The notes: generated by a model not told the origin, from the letters alone. Counted from the first letter of the stretch, positions 32,602 to 41,909 are shown. The stretch is 44,251 nt of DNA from Oscillospiraceae bacterium (GCA_009781695.1 WQVH01000013.1:1-44251); one strand, 5' to 3'. Made by a program: numbers and translations.

Positions 32602-33875
32602 TTTGTTCCAATCCTTTCACATATCTTTGTGACTTCGCTGATGACCTTTTCGGCATCTATGGTCAGAAATTCTTTGTTTTCCATCAATATGCAGCCATTC
32701 ACTATAACGGTTTCAACCTCACTTCCATTGGCTGAGTAGGCAAGTGCGGATACTGGGTTGTTGATGGGTTGCATATTAGGGTGGTCAAGGCTCAAAATGG
32801 CAAGGTCGGCAGTATTTCCGGGCGTTATCTCGCCGAGGTCGGAGCGTCCGATTGCCAAGGCTCCGTTTTTGGTTGCAATCATGAGTCCTTCGTGGGCGCT
32901 TATGGCTGTTGCGTCATGATTTACACCTTTGTGAATCAGGGTGAGCATGGCCAGTTCGCGGAACATATTAAGGGTATTATTGCTGGCGGCTCCATCGGTG
33001 CCGAGCGCTACTTTTACACCTGCTTTGAGCATCTTCGGAACCGGAGCGATGCCGTTGGCTAATTTGAGATTGCTCACCGGATTGGTTACGACGCAGATGC
33101 CTGTTCTGGCAAGTATTTTTATATCATTGTCCGTCAAGTGGACGCAGTGTGCGGCAAGTGTATTTTCGCTAAGTAGTCCGGTTTGCTCATAAAGCTCAAC
33201 CGGGGTGCAGTGATACTTTTCTCGGATTGTTTCGATTTCTGCCAGACTTTCCGCTAAGTGGGTGTTTATGGCTAAGTTTTGCCGTTTTGCCTCTTGTGCG
33301 ATTTCTCGCTGAAATCCTTCATCGCAAGTGTAGGGGGCATGTGGCGCAAACATAAAGCTCAGCGTATCGCGCCCTTTCCAATTGGTGATGGAATCAAGGG
33401 CTTCTTTGATTCGTGCGTCTCCTGCGGCTTTGTCTTCGCTGCTTCCGATAAGTCCTCTGGATAAGACGGCGCGTATGCCTGTTTCGCAGGTGGCCTCAGC
33501 GAGTGCATCCATGAAATAGTACATATCGACGAAGGCTGTTGTTCCGCATCGGAGCATTTCCATAACGGCGAGTTTCATGGCCCAATAGCAATCTTCGGCG
33601 GTGAGCTTTTCTTCAAGTGGCATAATTCTTCCGAATAGCCAGTCGTTAAAGAGTAAGTCGTCAGCGCAGTTGCGTAGAACGGTCATGGATGCGTGGGTGT
33701 GGGCGTTGACGAGGCCGGGTATGAGCATTTTTCCATTGCCTTCAATGGTCTTATCCGGTTTGAATCCTTCCGGTTCGGTTGTGGTTGAGGCGATTTTGTC
33801 ATCGCAGATGTATACTGAACATGTTTCGACACCTTCGGGCAAAAGGGCGAGGATGTCCCTTATGAGGATATTCAT
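32598..33875 (-). CDS. mtaD: MTA/SAH deaminase-type amidohydrolase
   Basis: This 425-residue amidohydrolase-superfamily enzyme converts S-adenosylhomocysteine or methylthioadenosine to the inosyl compounds and ammonia. Metal and catalytic residues are in NAHTHASMTVLR, FAPHAPYTC, INTHLAES, AHCVHL and GTDGAASNN. GAGGA precedes ATG 33875. A clear promoter lies upstream and ahcY overlaps downstream, making a two-gene operon. Family members vary in adenosine, SAH or MTA preference; the neighbour favours SAH. Confidence 0.9.
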   Translation of the reverse strand: MNILIRDILALLPEGVETCSVYICDDKIASTTTEPEGFKPDKTIEGNGKMLIPGLVNAHTHASMTVLRNCADDLLFNDWLFGRIMPLEEKLTAEDCYWAMKLAVMEMLRCGTTAFVDMYYFMDALAEATCETGIRAVLSRGLIGSSEDKAAGDARIKEALDSITNWKGRDTLSFMFAPHAPYTCDEGFQREIAQEAKRQNLAINTHLAESLAEIETIREKYHCTPVELYEQTGLLSENTLAAHCVHLTDNDIKILARTGICVVTNPVSNLKLANGIAPVPKMLKAGVKVALGTDGAASNNTLNMFRELAMLTLIHKGVNHDATAISAHEGLMIATKNGALAIGRSDLGEITPGNTADLAILSLDHPNMQPINNPVSALAYSANGSEVETVIVNGCILMENKEFLTIDAEKVISEVTKICERIGTK

Positions 33876-33906
33876 GTATGTTCCTCACTTTCATTTTTGT
33901 GTGGAT

Positions 33907-33935
33907 ATAATACCAGTAAAGGTGGAATAAATCAA
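33907..33935 (-). promoter_or_regulatory. mtaD-ahcY promoter
   Basis: On the minus strand TTGATT (33930-33935) and TATTAT (33907-33912) are separated by 17 bases. Confidence 0.65.
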
Positions 33936-33988
33936 GGCAGTTGCGACTTTGAGTTTGCTACTGTGTAAAGTCAAACAAAGCGTTGTGG

Positions 33989-34017
33989 TTGACATTTGAT
34001 AACAAATCTGCTAGAGT
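33989..34017 (+). promoter_or_regulatory. Promoter of the cobalamin operon
   Basis: TTGACA (33989-33994) and TAGAGT (34012-34017) have a 17-base spacer and lie just upstream of the cobalamin riboswitch. Confidence 0.6.
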
Positions 34018-34074
34018 CAATACACAAAAACGCTGCGAGCAAATGGTTGGCGGGCGGTTTTAGAGTGAATTTAA

Positions 34075-34222
34075 AAGATGAAGGTGCGTCGGCAGATGAT
34101 TGGAGAATCGCTTCAATTATTTTGAATATGCCGACGAGAATAGGGAATCAGGTTAGAATCCTGAACAGTCCTGCTGCCGTGTAGACATGTTCATTGTCTG
34201 AGTCGGAAGACCTGCCTCATTT
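34075..34222 (+). promoter_or_regulatory. Cobalamin riboswitch
   Basis: The core of a B12 riboswitch is visible. P3 is closed by CGTCGGC (34087-34093) and GCCGACG (34130-34136). GAGAATAGGGAATC and the GGTTAGAATCC B12-box-like section follow, then CTGCTGCCGT and the 3' core GAGTCGGAAGACCTGCC. It precedes a terminator and the cobT operon, so B12 should switch transcription off. Confidence 0.88.
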
Positions 34223-34303
34223 TGGCGGCTTACGCCGTATCCGTAATACCTCTGCAGTGAATGGAGTGATTATGAGTACTTAGGGCTTTTTTGCTCAAAA
34301 CGT

Positions 34304-34325
34304 AAGCGGCAATGCCGCTTTTTTT
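34304..34325 (+). terminator. Riboswitch-controlled terminator
   Basis: GCGGC and GCCGC pair around AAT, followed by seven Ts, immediately upstream of cobT. It is the likely expression platform of the cobalamin riboswitch. Some sequence between (GGCGGCTTACGCCG) could take part in the alternative fold. Confidence 0.8.
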
Positions 34326-34363
34326 AATGGTATGGACATATGTCTGGATTTGAGGAATATACA

Positions 34364-35461
34364 GTGTCAATAAAACTTATCAGTGAGTATGCATCAAAGA
34401 TAGTGCCTTTGGATATTGAAGCGATGGAGCGGGCAAGGCTTCGACAGTCTGAGCTGGTAAAGCCGCCCGGCAGCTTGGGTAAACTTGAGGAAATTTCAGT
34501 AAGGTTGGCGGGGATCAGCGGTGATGTGTTTTACAATACAGATAAGCGCTGCGTTATTATTATGTCTGCGGATAATGGTGTTTATGAAGAAGGTGTGGCG
34601 GCTACGCCTCAGTCGGTAACTTATGCTCAGACGCTAAATTTTGTGCGCGGAATCAATGGGGTGGCGACTATTGCAAAGCATTTTAACACCGATTTGATTG
34701 TTGTGGATGTTGGGATCAATGCGGATATAGGCCATCCGCAGATTATAGATCGAAAAATAAGGAAATCCACTTGGAATATTGCTAAAGGCCCTGCAATGAC
34801 TTATGATGAGGCGGTTTCAGCGATTTTGATTGGTATTGAAATTGCGGTAGAGGCTGTTGAATCCGGGTATAAGTTACTGGGGGCAGGTGAGATGGGTATT
34901 GCCAATACGACGACCTCTGCGGCGGTGCTTAGTGCACTCACAGGGCTTTCGGCAGACAAGGCGGCAGGTAAGGGCGCCGGGCTTACGGATGGGGCTTATG
35001 AACATAAGATAAATGTGGTAAAGACTGCTATCGAAAATAATAAGCCAAATGTTGCCGATGCTATTGATGTGCTTGCGAAAGTTGGCGGCTTTGATTTGGC
35101 GGCTTTGGCCGGTGTATTTATTGGTGGTGCGATGATGAGGGTTCCGGTGGTGATTGATGGTTTTATATCGATCGTTGCGGCTTTGGCGGCCACGAGGATT
35201 GCTCCGCTTTCAAGGGAGTATATGATTGCCTCTCATGTTTCTTTTGAACATGGCTTTGCTTGTGCTGCGGAGGTGTTGGGTTTAGAGCCTTGTTTGCATT
35301 TGGACATGAGATTGGGTGAGGGAAGTGGTTGTCCGATTATGTTTTCTGTGATTGATGCGGCTTGTGCAGTTACGGCACATATGGGAACTTTTGCAGAGGC
35401 TGAGATAAATGATGAGTATCTTGAGGAGATTAGAGCCGGGGATAAGTTTAGTGTGTCTTAA
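34364..35461 (+). CDS. cobT: Nicotinate-nucleotide--dimethylbenzimidazole phosphoribosyltransferase
   Basis: This 365-residue enzyme activates the lower-ligand base of cobamides to alpha-ribazole phosphate. Signatures include LVKPPGSLGKLEEI, MSADNGVYEEGVAATPQSVT, GAGEMGIANTTTSAA and the catalytic Glu in LGEGSGCP. I prefer GTG 34364: TGAGGA lies 7 bases upstream and the family N-terminus fits. ATG 34340 is open but lacks a good ribosome site and sits close to the terminator. First gene of the riboswitch-controlled operon. Confidence 0.95.
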   Translation: MSIKLISEYASKIVPLDIEAMERARLRQSELVKPPGSLGKLEEISVRLAGISGDVFYNTDKRCVIIMSADNGVYEEGVAATPQSVTYAQTLNFVRGINGVATIAKHFNTDLIVVDVGINADIGHPQIIDRKIRKSTWNIAKGPAMTYDEAVSAILIGIEIAVEAVESGYKLLGAGEMGIANTTTSAAVLSALTGLSADKAAGKGAGLTDGAYEHKINVVKTAIENNKPNVADAIDVLAKVGGFDLAALAGVFIGGAMMRVPVVIDGFISIVAALAATRIAPLSREYMIASHVSFEHGFACAAEVLGLEPCLHLDMRLGEGSGCPIMFSVIDAACAVTAHMGTFAEAEINDEYLEEIRAGDKFSVS

Positions 35462-35557
35462 GCTGGCGGGAGTAAAGCCCCATCGCTTACCGACAGCTCT
35501 TTATAGATGCTTTTCACTCCGTGTAACTTGCTTTGCAATATAAATTTGGGAGTATGT

Positions 35558-36130
35558 ATGAAGGTATTCGTTTCGGGTGGGTGTAAAAATGGTAAGTCGT
35601 TTTATGCCCAGAGACTGGCAAAAGATGCGGCTCATATAGACGGAGGCATATCATTGCCGCTTTATTACATTGCCACCATGCGGCCAGTTGATTCTGAGGA
35701 TGATGCGCGCATCGCACGGCATATTGATGAGCGTGACGGTTGGGGCTTTGCGACGGTCGAGCAGTATGAGCGGATTGAGGAGATTTTGTTAAAGTGCGAC
35801 TGCGGTGGTTCTTTTTTGCTAGATAGTCTTACGGCACTTTTGGCAGAGGAGATGTTTCGCCCTGATGGGCGTGTGGATGAGCAGGCGGCGGTGCGGATTG
35901 TGCAAGGGCTGACTGAGATTTTGGATTCAGTTTCAAATATTGTGATTGTATCTGATTATATTTACAGTGATGCGGCTGTATTTGATCCGCTTACGGAATT
36001 GTATAGAAAGTCGTTGGCGATGATTGATCGAGTGGCCGCTGAGATGTGTGATGTGGTTCTTGAAGTTGCTTATGCGGGTGTGACTGTACATAAGGGTAAG
36101 GATGTGTTTAGGCATGAAGCGTGTGTTTAA
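35558..36130 (+). CDS. cobU: Adenosylcobinamide kinase / guanylyltransferase
   Basis: This 190-residue enzyme phosphorylates and then guanylylates adenosylcobinamide. The P-loop is SGGCKNGKS, then YYIATMRPVDSEDDARIARHIDERDGWGF with the guanylylated-His region, and FLLDSLTALLAEEMF. ATG 35558 follows GGGAG; the longer frame has no better site. It overlaps cobS by 17 bases. Confidence 0.93.
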   Translation: MKVFVSGGCKNGKSFYAQRLAKDAAHIDGGISLPLYYIATMRPVDSEDDARIARHIDERDGWGFATVEQYERIEEILLKCDCGGSFLLDSLTALLAEEMFRPDGRVDEQAAVRIVQGLTEILDSVSNIVIVSDYIYSDAAVFDPLTELYRKSLAMIDRVAAEMCDVVLEVAYAGVTVHKGKDVFRHEACV

Positions 36131-36959
36131 GGGGCTAATCATGGCGTTTGGCATGTTTACGACAATCCCGATGCCTAAGGTGTGGGATGATCGCGGGGCT
36201 AAATATGTGATGACTTGGTTTCCTATCGTTGGATTGGTGATTGGGTTGATTTGGTGGGTTTCGGCGGAGTTGCTGGTATACTTACAGTGGCCGTCATTAC
36301 AGAATCCTCCATTTCCTTTTTTTTCTATGCCTTCACCCATGGTGGCGGGCATTCAATTGATCATGTGTTTCATTTTTGTAGGCTTGATCCATCTTGATGG
36401 ATTCATGGACACCTGCGATGCTATTTTATCACGCCGCTCTGTCGAAGATAAGCTTCGCATTCTGGGCGACTCAAATGTCGGAGCGTTTTCTGTAATCATG
36501 ATTGTATTTTTATTAATTATGCAGTTTGCTGCGCTGGAATCAATCATGCGTGGAAATGTTTCCACGTTCTTCTCAATAAGTATATTTCAGCATCCATTTA
36601 ATAGTATGTTAGGGCTTTTAATAGTTATTCCTATTGTGTCTCGTACTTTTTCTGCGATGGCTATGCTTTGTATCAGGCCGATGAAAGCAGATGGTTATGT
36701 GGGTGTTTTCAGGCCAATCAACGCAATGCCGCATAGAATCATTATCCCAATTCCGGCACTGATATCACTTTTTCTTGCATGGATGGGTGTCGGTTGGGTT
36801 GGTGTAGTAGTCGTACTGGCGGTGGCCATAGGGTATTGTGTTTCAATGCTTATCGCACTTAAAAGTTTTGAATTCAAGGGTGTTTCAGGTGATTTGGCCG
36901 GTTTTTCATTGGTGATCAGTGAGCTTTGTGGTCTGTTTGCCTTGGCGATAGTTTCATAG
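36114..36959 (+). CDS. cobS: Adenosylcobinamide-GDP ribazoletransferase
   Basis: The 281-residue integral membrane cobalamin synthase joins alpha-ribazole (phosphate) to adenosylcobinamide-GDP. MAFGMFTTIPMP near the start, FVGLIHLDGFMDTCDAILSRRSVEDKLRILGDSNVGAF and several hydrophobic helices are diagnostic. ATG 36114 gives the family-like MKRVFKGLIMAF start. The gene completes the cobinamide-salvage set with cobT and cobU. Confidence 0.94.
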   Translation: MKRVFKGLIMAFGMFTTIPMPKVWDDRGAKYVMTWFPIVGLVIGLIWWVSAELLVYLQWPSLQNPPFPFFSMPSPMVAGIQLIMCFIFVGLIHLDGFMDTCDAILSRRSVEDKLRILGDSNVGAFSVIMIVFLLIMQFAALESIMRGNVSTFFSISIFQHPFNSMLGLLIVIPIVSRTFSAMAMLCIRPMKADGYVGVFRPINAMPHRIIIPIPALISLFLAWMGVGWVGVVVVLAVAIGYCVSMLIALKSFEFKGVSGDLAGFSLVISELCGLFALAIVS

Positions 36960-36972
36960 TGGAGGTAGCGAT

Positions 36973-37383
36973 TTGATTTTAATATTTGGTGGGGCGTATC
37001 AGGGGAAACTTGATTATGCTGTGGAGCGATTTAGGTTGTCGGAAGAGGACATATACCATTGTAGTGAGGATGATGCGCAAATGCCGACAGGGAAGAAACT
37101 TATATATGAACTCGACAAGTGGATTTTGGCAATGCTTAAAGCGGATGCATGTACAGCCAGTGCGGTCAAGCGGCTCATCGAGGACAATAAGGATGTAATT
37201 ATCGTCTGCAATGACGTTTCTTGCGGCATAGTTCCCATTGATCCGGTGATGAGAGCATGGCGAGAAGCTGTGGGCAGGGCGTTGGCGGCTATAGCTGGTG
37301 AGGCGTGTGCAGTGGTGCGGCTTTTTTGCGGCGTTGCGACAGTGATAAAAAGTGACGGAGGACTGATTACTGATGAATGTTAG
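36973..37383 (+). CDS. Shortened CobU-like protein
   Basis: This 136-residue protein starts at TTG 36973, placed correctly after GGAGGT. GGAYQGKLDYA resembles the CobU P-loop but has Leu in place of the Ser/Thr after GK. The C-terminal CNDVSCGIVPIDPVMRAWREAVGRALAAIAGEA matches the CobU C-terminal section. The middle part with the guanylylation His is missing. It may be a regulatory or partly active CobU paralogue; similar GGAYQGK proteins occur in clostridial cob operons to my knowledge. It overlaps the substrate-binding protein gene by 11 bases. Confidence 0.75.
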   Translation: MILIFGGAYQGKLDYAVERFRLSEEDIYHCSEDDAQMPTGKKLIYELDKWILAMLKADACTASAVKRLIEDNKDVIIVCNDVSCGIVPIDPVMRAWREAVGRALAAIAGEACAVVRLFCGVATVIKSDGGLITDEC

Positions 37384-38389
37384 GACGAAGCTTATGAAGC
37401 TTATGGTCGTGGCCTTAATGGTTGTGCTTGTTATAGGTGTTGTTGCATGTGGTGCGGACAATGCGCTGATTGGGTCAGAAAACGGTGGCATACAAGGGGA
37501 CTTGTTGGAATCACCTGAATCAAATGGACAAGATGATGCGTTGGCATCAAGGCCGGTGATTACAGAAGATCGAGATGGGAATCCGATAACGCTTCCCGAC
37601 GCTATTGATACCATCATATCTATGGGGCCTGCGAATACGGAAATCATTGTTGCACTGGGGTTTGGGGATAAGATTATTGCAATGGATGGTTTTTCTGATA
37701 ATATCCCCGGAGTCAATCCGGATATTCCAAAATTTGATATGATCGCTCCTGATGGGGAGCAGATTATTAGTCTGATGCCTGATGTGATATTTGTACCCGG
37801 AATGAGTATGCAAGGCGGCACAGAAGATCCGTTTTGGCTTGTATCGCAAGCCGGTATTACGGTCATTTATATCCCATCAAGTACGGATATTAATGGAATT
37901 ATAGAGGATATACGTTTTGTTGGTGCAGTTTTGGGCGCAGATGAGCGTGCCGAAGTGATTGTTTCAGAGATGCAAAGCGAAATTGATAGGATCAGGGTGA
38001 TTGGTGCATCAGTGACCGATGCCAGAACCGTGTATTTTGAGGTTTCACCTGCGCCGCATATGGTGAGTTTTGGCAGTGGGACGTTTTTGAATGAGATGAT
38101 TGAGATTATTGGGGCAGTAAATGTTCTGGCGGCAGATGTTTATAGTTGGGCATCTATATCTGATGAGGTGATTTTGTCCCTTGATCCGGATGTAATTCTG
38201 ACCAGTACAAATTTTATTGATGATCCGATTGGTGAGATAGCGTCCAGACCCGGATGGGGCGGCATTTCGGCGGTCAGAGATGGTTCAGTGTATTTTATTG
38301 ATACTGATGCGAGCAATAGGCCGAGTCACAATATTGTGCGGGCGCTTCTTGAAATGGCGTATGCGATCTATCCGGAAACGTCTTGGTAA
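37373..38389 (+). CDS. Cobalamin/corrinoid ABC transporter substrate-binding lipoprotein
   Basis: This 338-residue lipoprotein has an N-terminal signal with lipobox IGVVAC. A Gly/Asp-rich linker and a type III (BtuF/FhuD-fold) binding domain follow, with ITLPDAIDTIISMGPANTEIIVALGFGDKIIAMDG, LMPDVIFVPG, and a C-terminal ISDEVILSLDPDVIL. The long backbone helix between the lobes is present. Context within the B12 operon suggests cobalamin or cobinamide as ligand rather than siderophore. GGAGGA is 11 bases before ATG 37373. Confidence 0.88.
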   Translation: MNVRTKLMKLMVVALMVVLVIGVVACGADNALIGSENGGIQGDLLESPESNGQDDALASRPVITEDRDGNPITLPDAIDTIISMGPANTEIIVALGFGDKIIAMDGFSDNIPGVNPDIPKFDMIAPDGEQIISLMPDVIFVPGMSMQGGTEDPFWLVSQAGITVIYIPSSTDINGIIEDIRFVGAVLGADERAEVIVSEMQSEIDRIRVIGASVTDARTVYFEVSPAPHMVSFGSGTFLNEMIEIIGAVNVLAADVYSWASISDEVILSLDPDVILTSTNFIDDPIGEIASRPGWGGISAVRDGSVYFIDTDASNRPSHNIVRALLEMAYAIYPETSW

Positions 38390-38540
38390 ATGCTGATTAA
38401 ATCCACCGGAAGTAATTGCGAGGGAGCATGAATTAATTCAGTGCTTATCTCGTTTACTTCGGGGAAATTAAAGTTATTAATGAGTTTACTGTGCAGTAAT
38501 GCGCATGGCACAGAATAAAGTGTATAGAGTGAAAAATGCA

Positions 38541-39557
38541 ATGAAAACAAAAGTTATTATTACGGTAGTATTGGCGTTGGTTGTGATATTGTTGGGTGTG
38601 GGTCTGGGCAGTGTTTGGGTGCCTCCGGGAGAAATTTGGGCAGTTATCCGGCATCGTGTGGCAGGAGCGACATTGCCCGAATATATAAGTCAAGCAGCGG
38701 TGTCGATCGTTTGGACATTGAGACTTCCGCGCACATTGCTTGCATTTATTGTCGGGGCTGCGCTTTCGGTGAGCGGTGCGGTGATGCAATCTGTATTGCG
38801 CAATCCGTTGGCATCATCATATACTTTGGGCGTTTCGTCCGGAGCATCACTTGCTGCGGGTATTGTGATTCTTTATGGAATAACGATTCCGCTTTTGGGG
38901 GTCATGTCCTTACCGCTTATGGGATTTGTATTTGGACTGGGTACTATCGTTTTGGTTATTGCGTTTGCGTCTCGGATAGATGGACGCATGGAAAACAACA
39001 CGATTATTTTGACTGGTATGGTTTTTTCGCTTTTTGTAAATGCGGTGACAACGCTGATGTCAGCAGTCCGAAGAGAGCATTTGCAGCGGCTCATTTTTTG
39101 GCAGATGGGTAGTTTTTCGATGAGGGATTGGTCTACTATACTCATTCTTGCTCCCATTGCTCTTGTGGGTATTATCTATATAATACATTTTAATCGAGAG
39201 CTTGATATGATGACTTTTGGTGAGGAACAAGCAAAGACGATGGGGGTTAATCTCAAAAGAGTTAAATGGATACTACTGGTGACAGCGGCGGCTTTGACCG
39301 GGAGTTCTATTGCGTTTGTGGGTGTAATTGGTTTTGTTGATTTGGTTGCACCGCACATTGTCCGGCGGGTGTTTGGTGTCTCACATAGATATGTTATTCC
39401 TTTATCGGCGGTTTTTGGCGGAACATTTATGGTTTTGTGTGATCTTGTGGCGAGGACTGTAGTTTCGCCGTCGGAGCTTCCGGTGGGCGCTGTTTCTGCG
39501 CTTGTGGGTGCGCCGTTTTTTGCATATATTTATTTTGGTAAGCGGGCAAGGGTTTAG
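38541..39557 (+). CDS. BtuC/FecCD-type ABC importer permease
   Basis: This 338-residue polytopic permease of type II ABC importers has the diagnostic WTLRLPRTLLAFIVGAALSVSGAVMQSVLRNPLASSYTLGVSSGASLAA. It also has GFVDLVAPHIVRRVFGVSHRYVIP, the ATPase-coupling region, and the C-terminal ELPVGAVSALVGAPFFAYI. ATG 38541 is preferred because it directly precedes the first membrane helix and GAGTG lies about 10 bases before; ATG 38499 is in-frame. The 150 bases before it hold no clear feature. Confidence 0.92.
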   Translation: MKTKVIITVVLALVVILLGVGLGSVWVPPGEIWAVIRHRVAGATLPEYISQAAVSIVWTLRLPRTLLAFIVGAALSVSGAVMQSVLRNPLASSYTLGVSSGASLAAGIVILYGITIPLLGVMSLPLMGFVFGLGTIVLVIAFASRIDGRMENNTIILTGMVFSLFVNAVTTLMSAVRREHLQRLIFWQMGSFSMRDWSTILILAPIALVGIIYIIHFNRELDMMTFGEEQAKTMGVNLKRVKWILLVTAAALTGSSIAFVGVIGFVDLVAPHIVRRVFGVSHRYVIPLSAVFGGTFMVLCDLVARTVVSPSELPVGAVSALVGAPFFAYIYFGKRARV

Positions 39558-39570
39558 GAGTTGTGGCATT

Positions 39571-40341
39571 ATGTTAACGATTAGGGATCTTTCAACCGGA
39601 TATGGTGGGGTTGATGTTGTAAAGAATATTTCTTTTCATGTGGGAGACAATGAAAATTTGTCTATAATTGGACCGAATGGTTGCGGTAAGACCACGCTGC
39701 TTCGGGCGATTGCCAATATTCTCCCATATAGAGGTGAAGTTGAAATAGATGGGAAATTGCTTGCGGATATGAAGCACAAGGATATTTCCAGAAAAATCGC
39801 TATGCTGAGTCAGATGTCGGGTGTTTACTTTCAATATAGCGTATATGACACGGTGATGATGGGCAGGTATTTGCATATTAAGGACAAGATTCTTGGGTTG
39901 CCATCGCAGGAGGATCGGGATTATGTAATGAGCTGTCTTGAGGCTGTTGACCTTATGAAGGTGCGCAATAAGGCCATAACTGAGCTTTCGGGCGGGCAGT
40001 TACAGAGGGTCTTTTTGGCGCGTACTTTAGCGCAGTCACCTGATATTATTTTGCTTGATGAGCCAACGAATCACCTTGATTTGAAGTATCAGATTGAGCT
40101 TGTGGATTATTTGAAGAGATGGGCGGTTGAAAACAAGCGTACGGTAATTGGTGTAATGCATGATATCAACCTGGCCATCAAGCTCAGTGATCATGTTTTG
40201 GTGATGAAAAATGGCGAGATTCGGGGTATAGGAAAAACCAACGAGGTGATTTCTGATGCGCTTCTTGAAGCGGTATATGAAATCGACGTCGCCGGTTATA
40301 TGAGGAAGTCACTTAAACGGTGGGAAACGGTGCGGGGTTGA
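39571..40341 (+). CDS. BtuD/FecE-type ABC importer ATPase
   Basis: The 256-residue ATPase has Walker A GPNGCGKTT, Q-loop in AMLSQMSG, signature LSGGQLQRVFLARTL, Walker B DIILLDEPTNHLD and switch His in VMHDINLA. ATG 39571 follows GGAG by 10 bases; the longer frame overlaps the permease. Last gene of the corrinoid operon; it is 9 bases from a convergent gene. Confidence 0.94.
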   Translation: MLTIRDLSTGYGGVDVVKNISFHVGDNENLSIIGPNGCGKTTLLRAIANILPYRGEVEIDGKLLADMKHKDISRKIAMLSQMSGVYFQYSVYDTVMMGRYLHIKDKILGLPSQEDRDYVMSCLEAVDLMKVRNKAITELSGGQLQRVFLARTLAQSPDIILLDEPTNHLDLKYQIELVDYLKRWAVENKRTVIGVMHDINLAIKLSDHVLVMKNGEIRGIGKTNEVISDALLEAVYEIDVAGYMRKSLKRWETVRG

Positions 40342-40350
40342 GATAATAGG

Positions 40351-41238
40351 TTACTTTGCTTTTTTTCCAAGCAAAAATGCGATGATAAACCCTACAGCGC
40401 ACAAAATTGCACCGATGATGATTGCAGGAGCTGATGTTCCGCTTTGGTAGACTATTGGATTTTGGAAAAGTGTTACAAGCGAAGCGACGATGAGTCCGAG
40501 GATCACCGCATAGACTGACTTGTGATAATCACGCAAGAGTTTTTCCATAATACGTGCCATGAACAATACGCCGATGAGTGCGCCAATGCCAAAAGGCGCT
40601 AAGATGACTGCGATTTCAAATAGTAAGTCCAAATTGCGCGGGTCAACCAGATATGAGCCAATATTTGAAACAGTGGAGACGATAAGCGGGTATAATCCCA
40701 TTATAAGGAGTATGAATGCACCGCTGAGGCCCGGTATAACCAAAGAGGCACCGTTGATGACACCTGCGACAAGAAGGAAGACAATTACCATAGTATTTAT
40801 TGAGCCATAAGTGCCTGTAGGATTGATATCCGGTGTGGAAAAGCCGGTTGATAGAAGATATAACAAGGCCATGGCGGCAATAGCGAGGACGACCTCTCTC
40901 GGTGCGATTTTTTTGGCACCGCCTTTTGCATATGTGTATGTTAAGGGGATTATGCCTGCTAAAAGTCCTGCAAAAAATAGCATTGTGGGCAGTGAGAAGC
41001 TGTTTATGAAAAATGTGATTAATCGGCTGAATAATACTGTGCCTACAGCGATTCCGATAAGAAAGAGGATCAAATATCTGGCATTTTGGCGTTTGTTTTC
41101 TTTGAAATGGTTCATCGTGTGGAGTAGTTCGTCGTAAAATCCTAAGATGATGGCCAGTATGGTTGCACTGACACCCGGAATTACGAGTGTCATTCCGTAG
41201 ACTGAGCCGTTGAAAAGATTCTTGATGTCTTTGAACAT
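40351..41238 (-). CDS. DUF368 membrane protein (PopT-type)
   Basis: This 295-residue polytopic protein has the duplicated signature GMTLVIPGVSATILAIILGFYDELL near the start and GASLVIPGLSGAFILLIMGLYPLIV in the second half. Family members were reported to recycle undecaprenyl phosphate across the membrane. AGGT precedes ATG 41238; the longer frame has no ribosome site. It is convergent with the btuD-like gene. It links functionally with the MraY/WecA-like gene at 18 kb, though not in position. Confidence 0.9.
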   Translation of the reverse strand: MFKDIKNLFNGSVYGMTLVIPGVSATILAIILGFYDELLHTMNHFKENKRQNARYLILFLIGIAVGTVLFSRLITFFINSFSLPTMLFFAGLLAGIIPLTYTYAKGGAKKIAPREVVLAIAAMALLYLLSTGFSTPDINPTGTYGSINTMVIVFLLVAGVINGASLVIPGLSGAFILLIMGLYPLIVSTVSNIGSYLVDPRNLDLLFEIAVILAPFGIGALIGVLFMARIMEKLLRDYHKSVYAVILGLIVASLVTLFQNPIVYQSGTSAPAIIIGAILCAVGFIIAFLLGKKAK

Positions 41239-41334
41239 GTTGTACCTGCTTTTTATGTATTTGGTCGGGGTCTGTTGCAAATTGTCATTTGAGAAAGTGT
41301 GAAACGGTTGGGAGATCTTGCTTTTGTGCGGATA

Positions 41335-41874
41335 TTATTTTACAAGTTTCGTTATTTCTTTGCGGTGGGGGTGGTCGGCACGCATCATCATTTCGAATAA
41401 AGCGGATTCTGCGGTTGTGATGATGGCTCCTGCTTGTTCCATTCGTCTTATGGCATATTGAAAATCTGTTTCGAAGCGTGTGCCGATGCAGTCCGCCAAC
41501 ACGTAGACATCGCAGTCTTCTTCAAGCAAGTCAAGAACGGTTTGTTGTACACAGATGTGCGCTTCAACGCCAAGGATAAAGACAGCATCTCTATCGTGGT
41601 TTTCGAAGTGGTTTACAAATGCCTCTGATCCCCAACAGCTAAATGACAACTTTTCAATAGGCTTAAAGTCAAATAGAGCTTGTTTTATTTCAGGGACTGT
41701 TTCACCGAGTCCTTTGGTGTACTGTTGTGTAGTTATGATCGGAACGCCAAGTAAGCGGCATCCTTCGATAAAAATTGCGGATTTTTTTATTATTTTGTCT
41801 TGGTTTTGGATCACCGGCATCATTTTTTCTTGAAAGTCGATGACTACGGCTATTGCGTTATCGGTTTGTATCAT
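41335..41874 (-). CDS. Isochorismatase-family cysteine hydrolase
   Basis: This 179-residue hydrolase has the catalytic triad Asp13 (VVIDFQEKM), Lys in KLSFSCWGS and Cys in GVEAHICVQQT, with the non-proline cis-peptide region GVEAH. It resembles YcaC-type hydrolases of unknown physiological substrate rather than EntB. GGAGG lies before ATG 41874 and a promoter lies upstream. Confidence 0.9.
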   Translation of the reverse strand: MIQTDNAIAVVIDFQEKMMPVIQNQDKIIKKSAIFIEGCRLLGVPIITTQQYTKGLGETVPEIKQALFDFKPIEKLSFSCWGSEAFVNHFENHDRDAVFILGVEAHICVQQTVLDLLEEDCDVYVLADCIGTRFETDFQYAIRRMEQAGAIITTAESALFEMMMRADHPHRKEITKLVK

Positions 41875-41909
41875 GTTGTTTCCTCCTAGGATGTATTCAG
41901 TTTTAAGCT

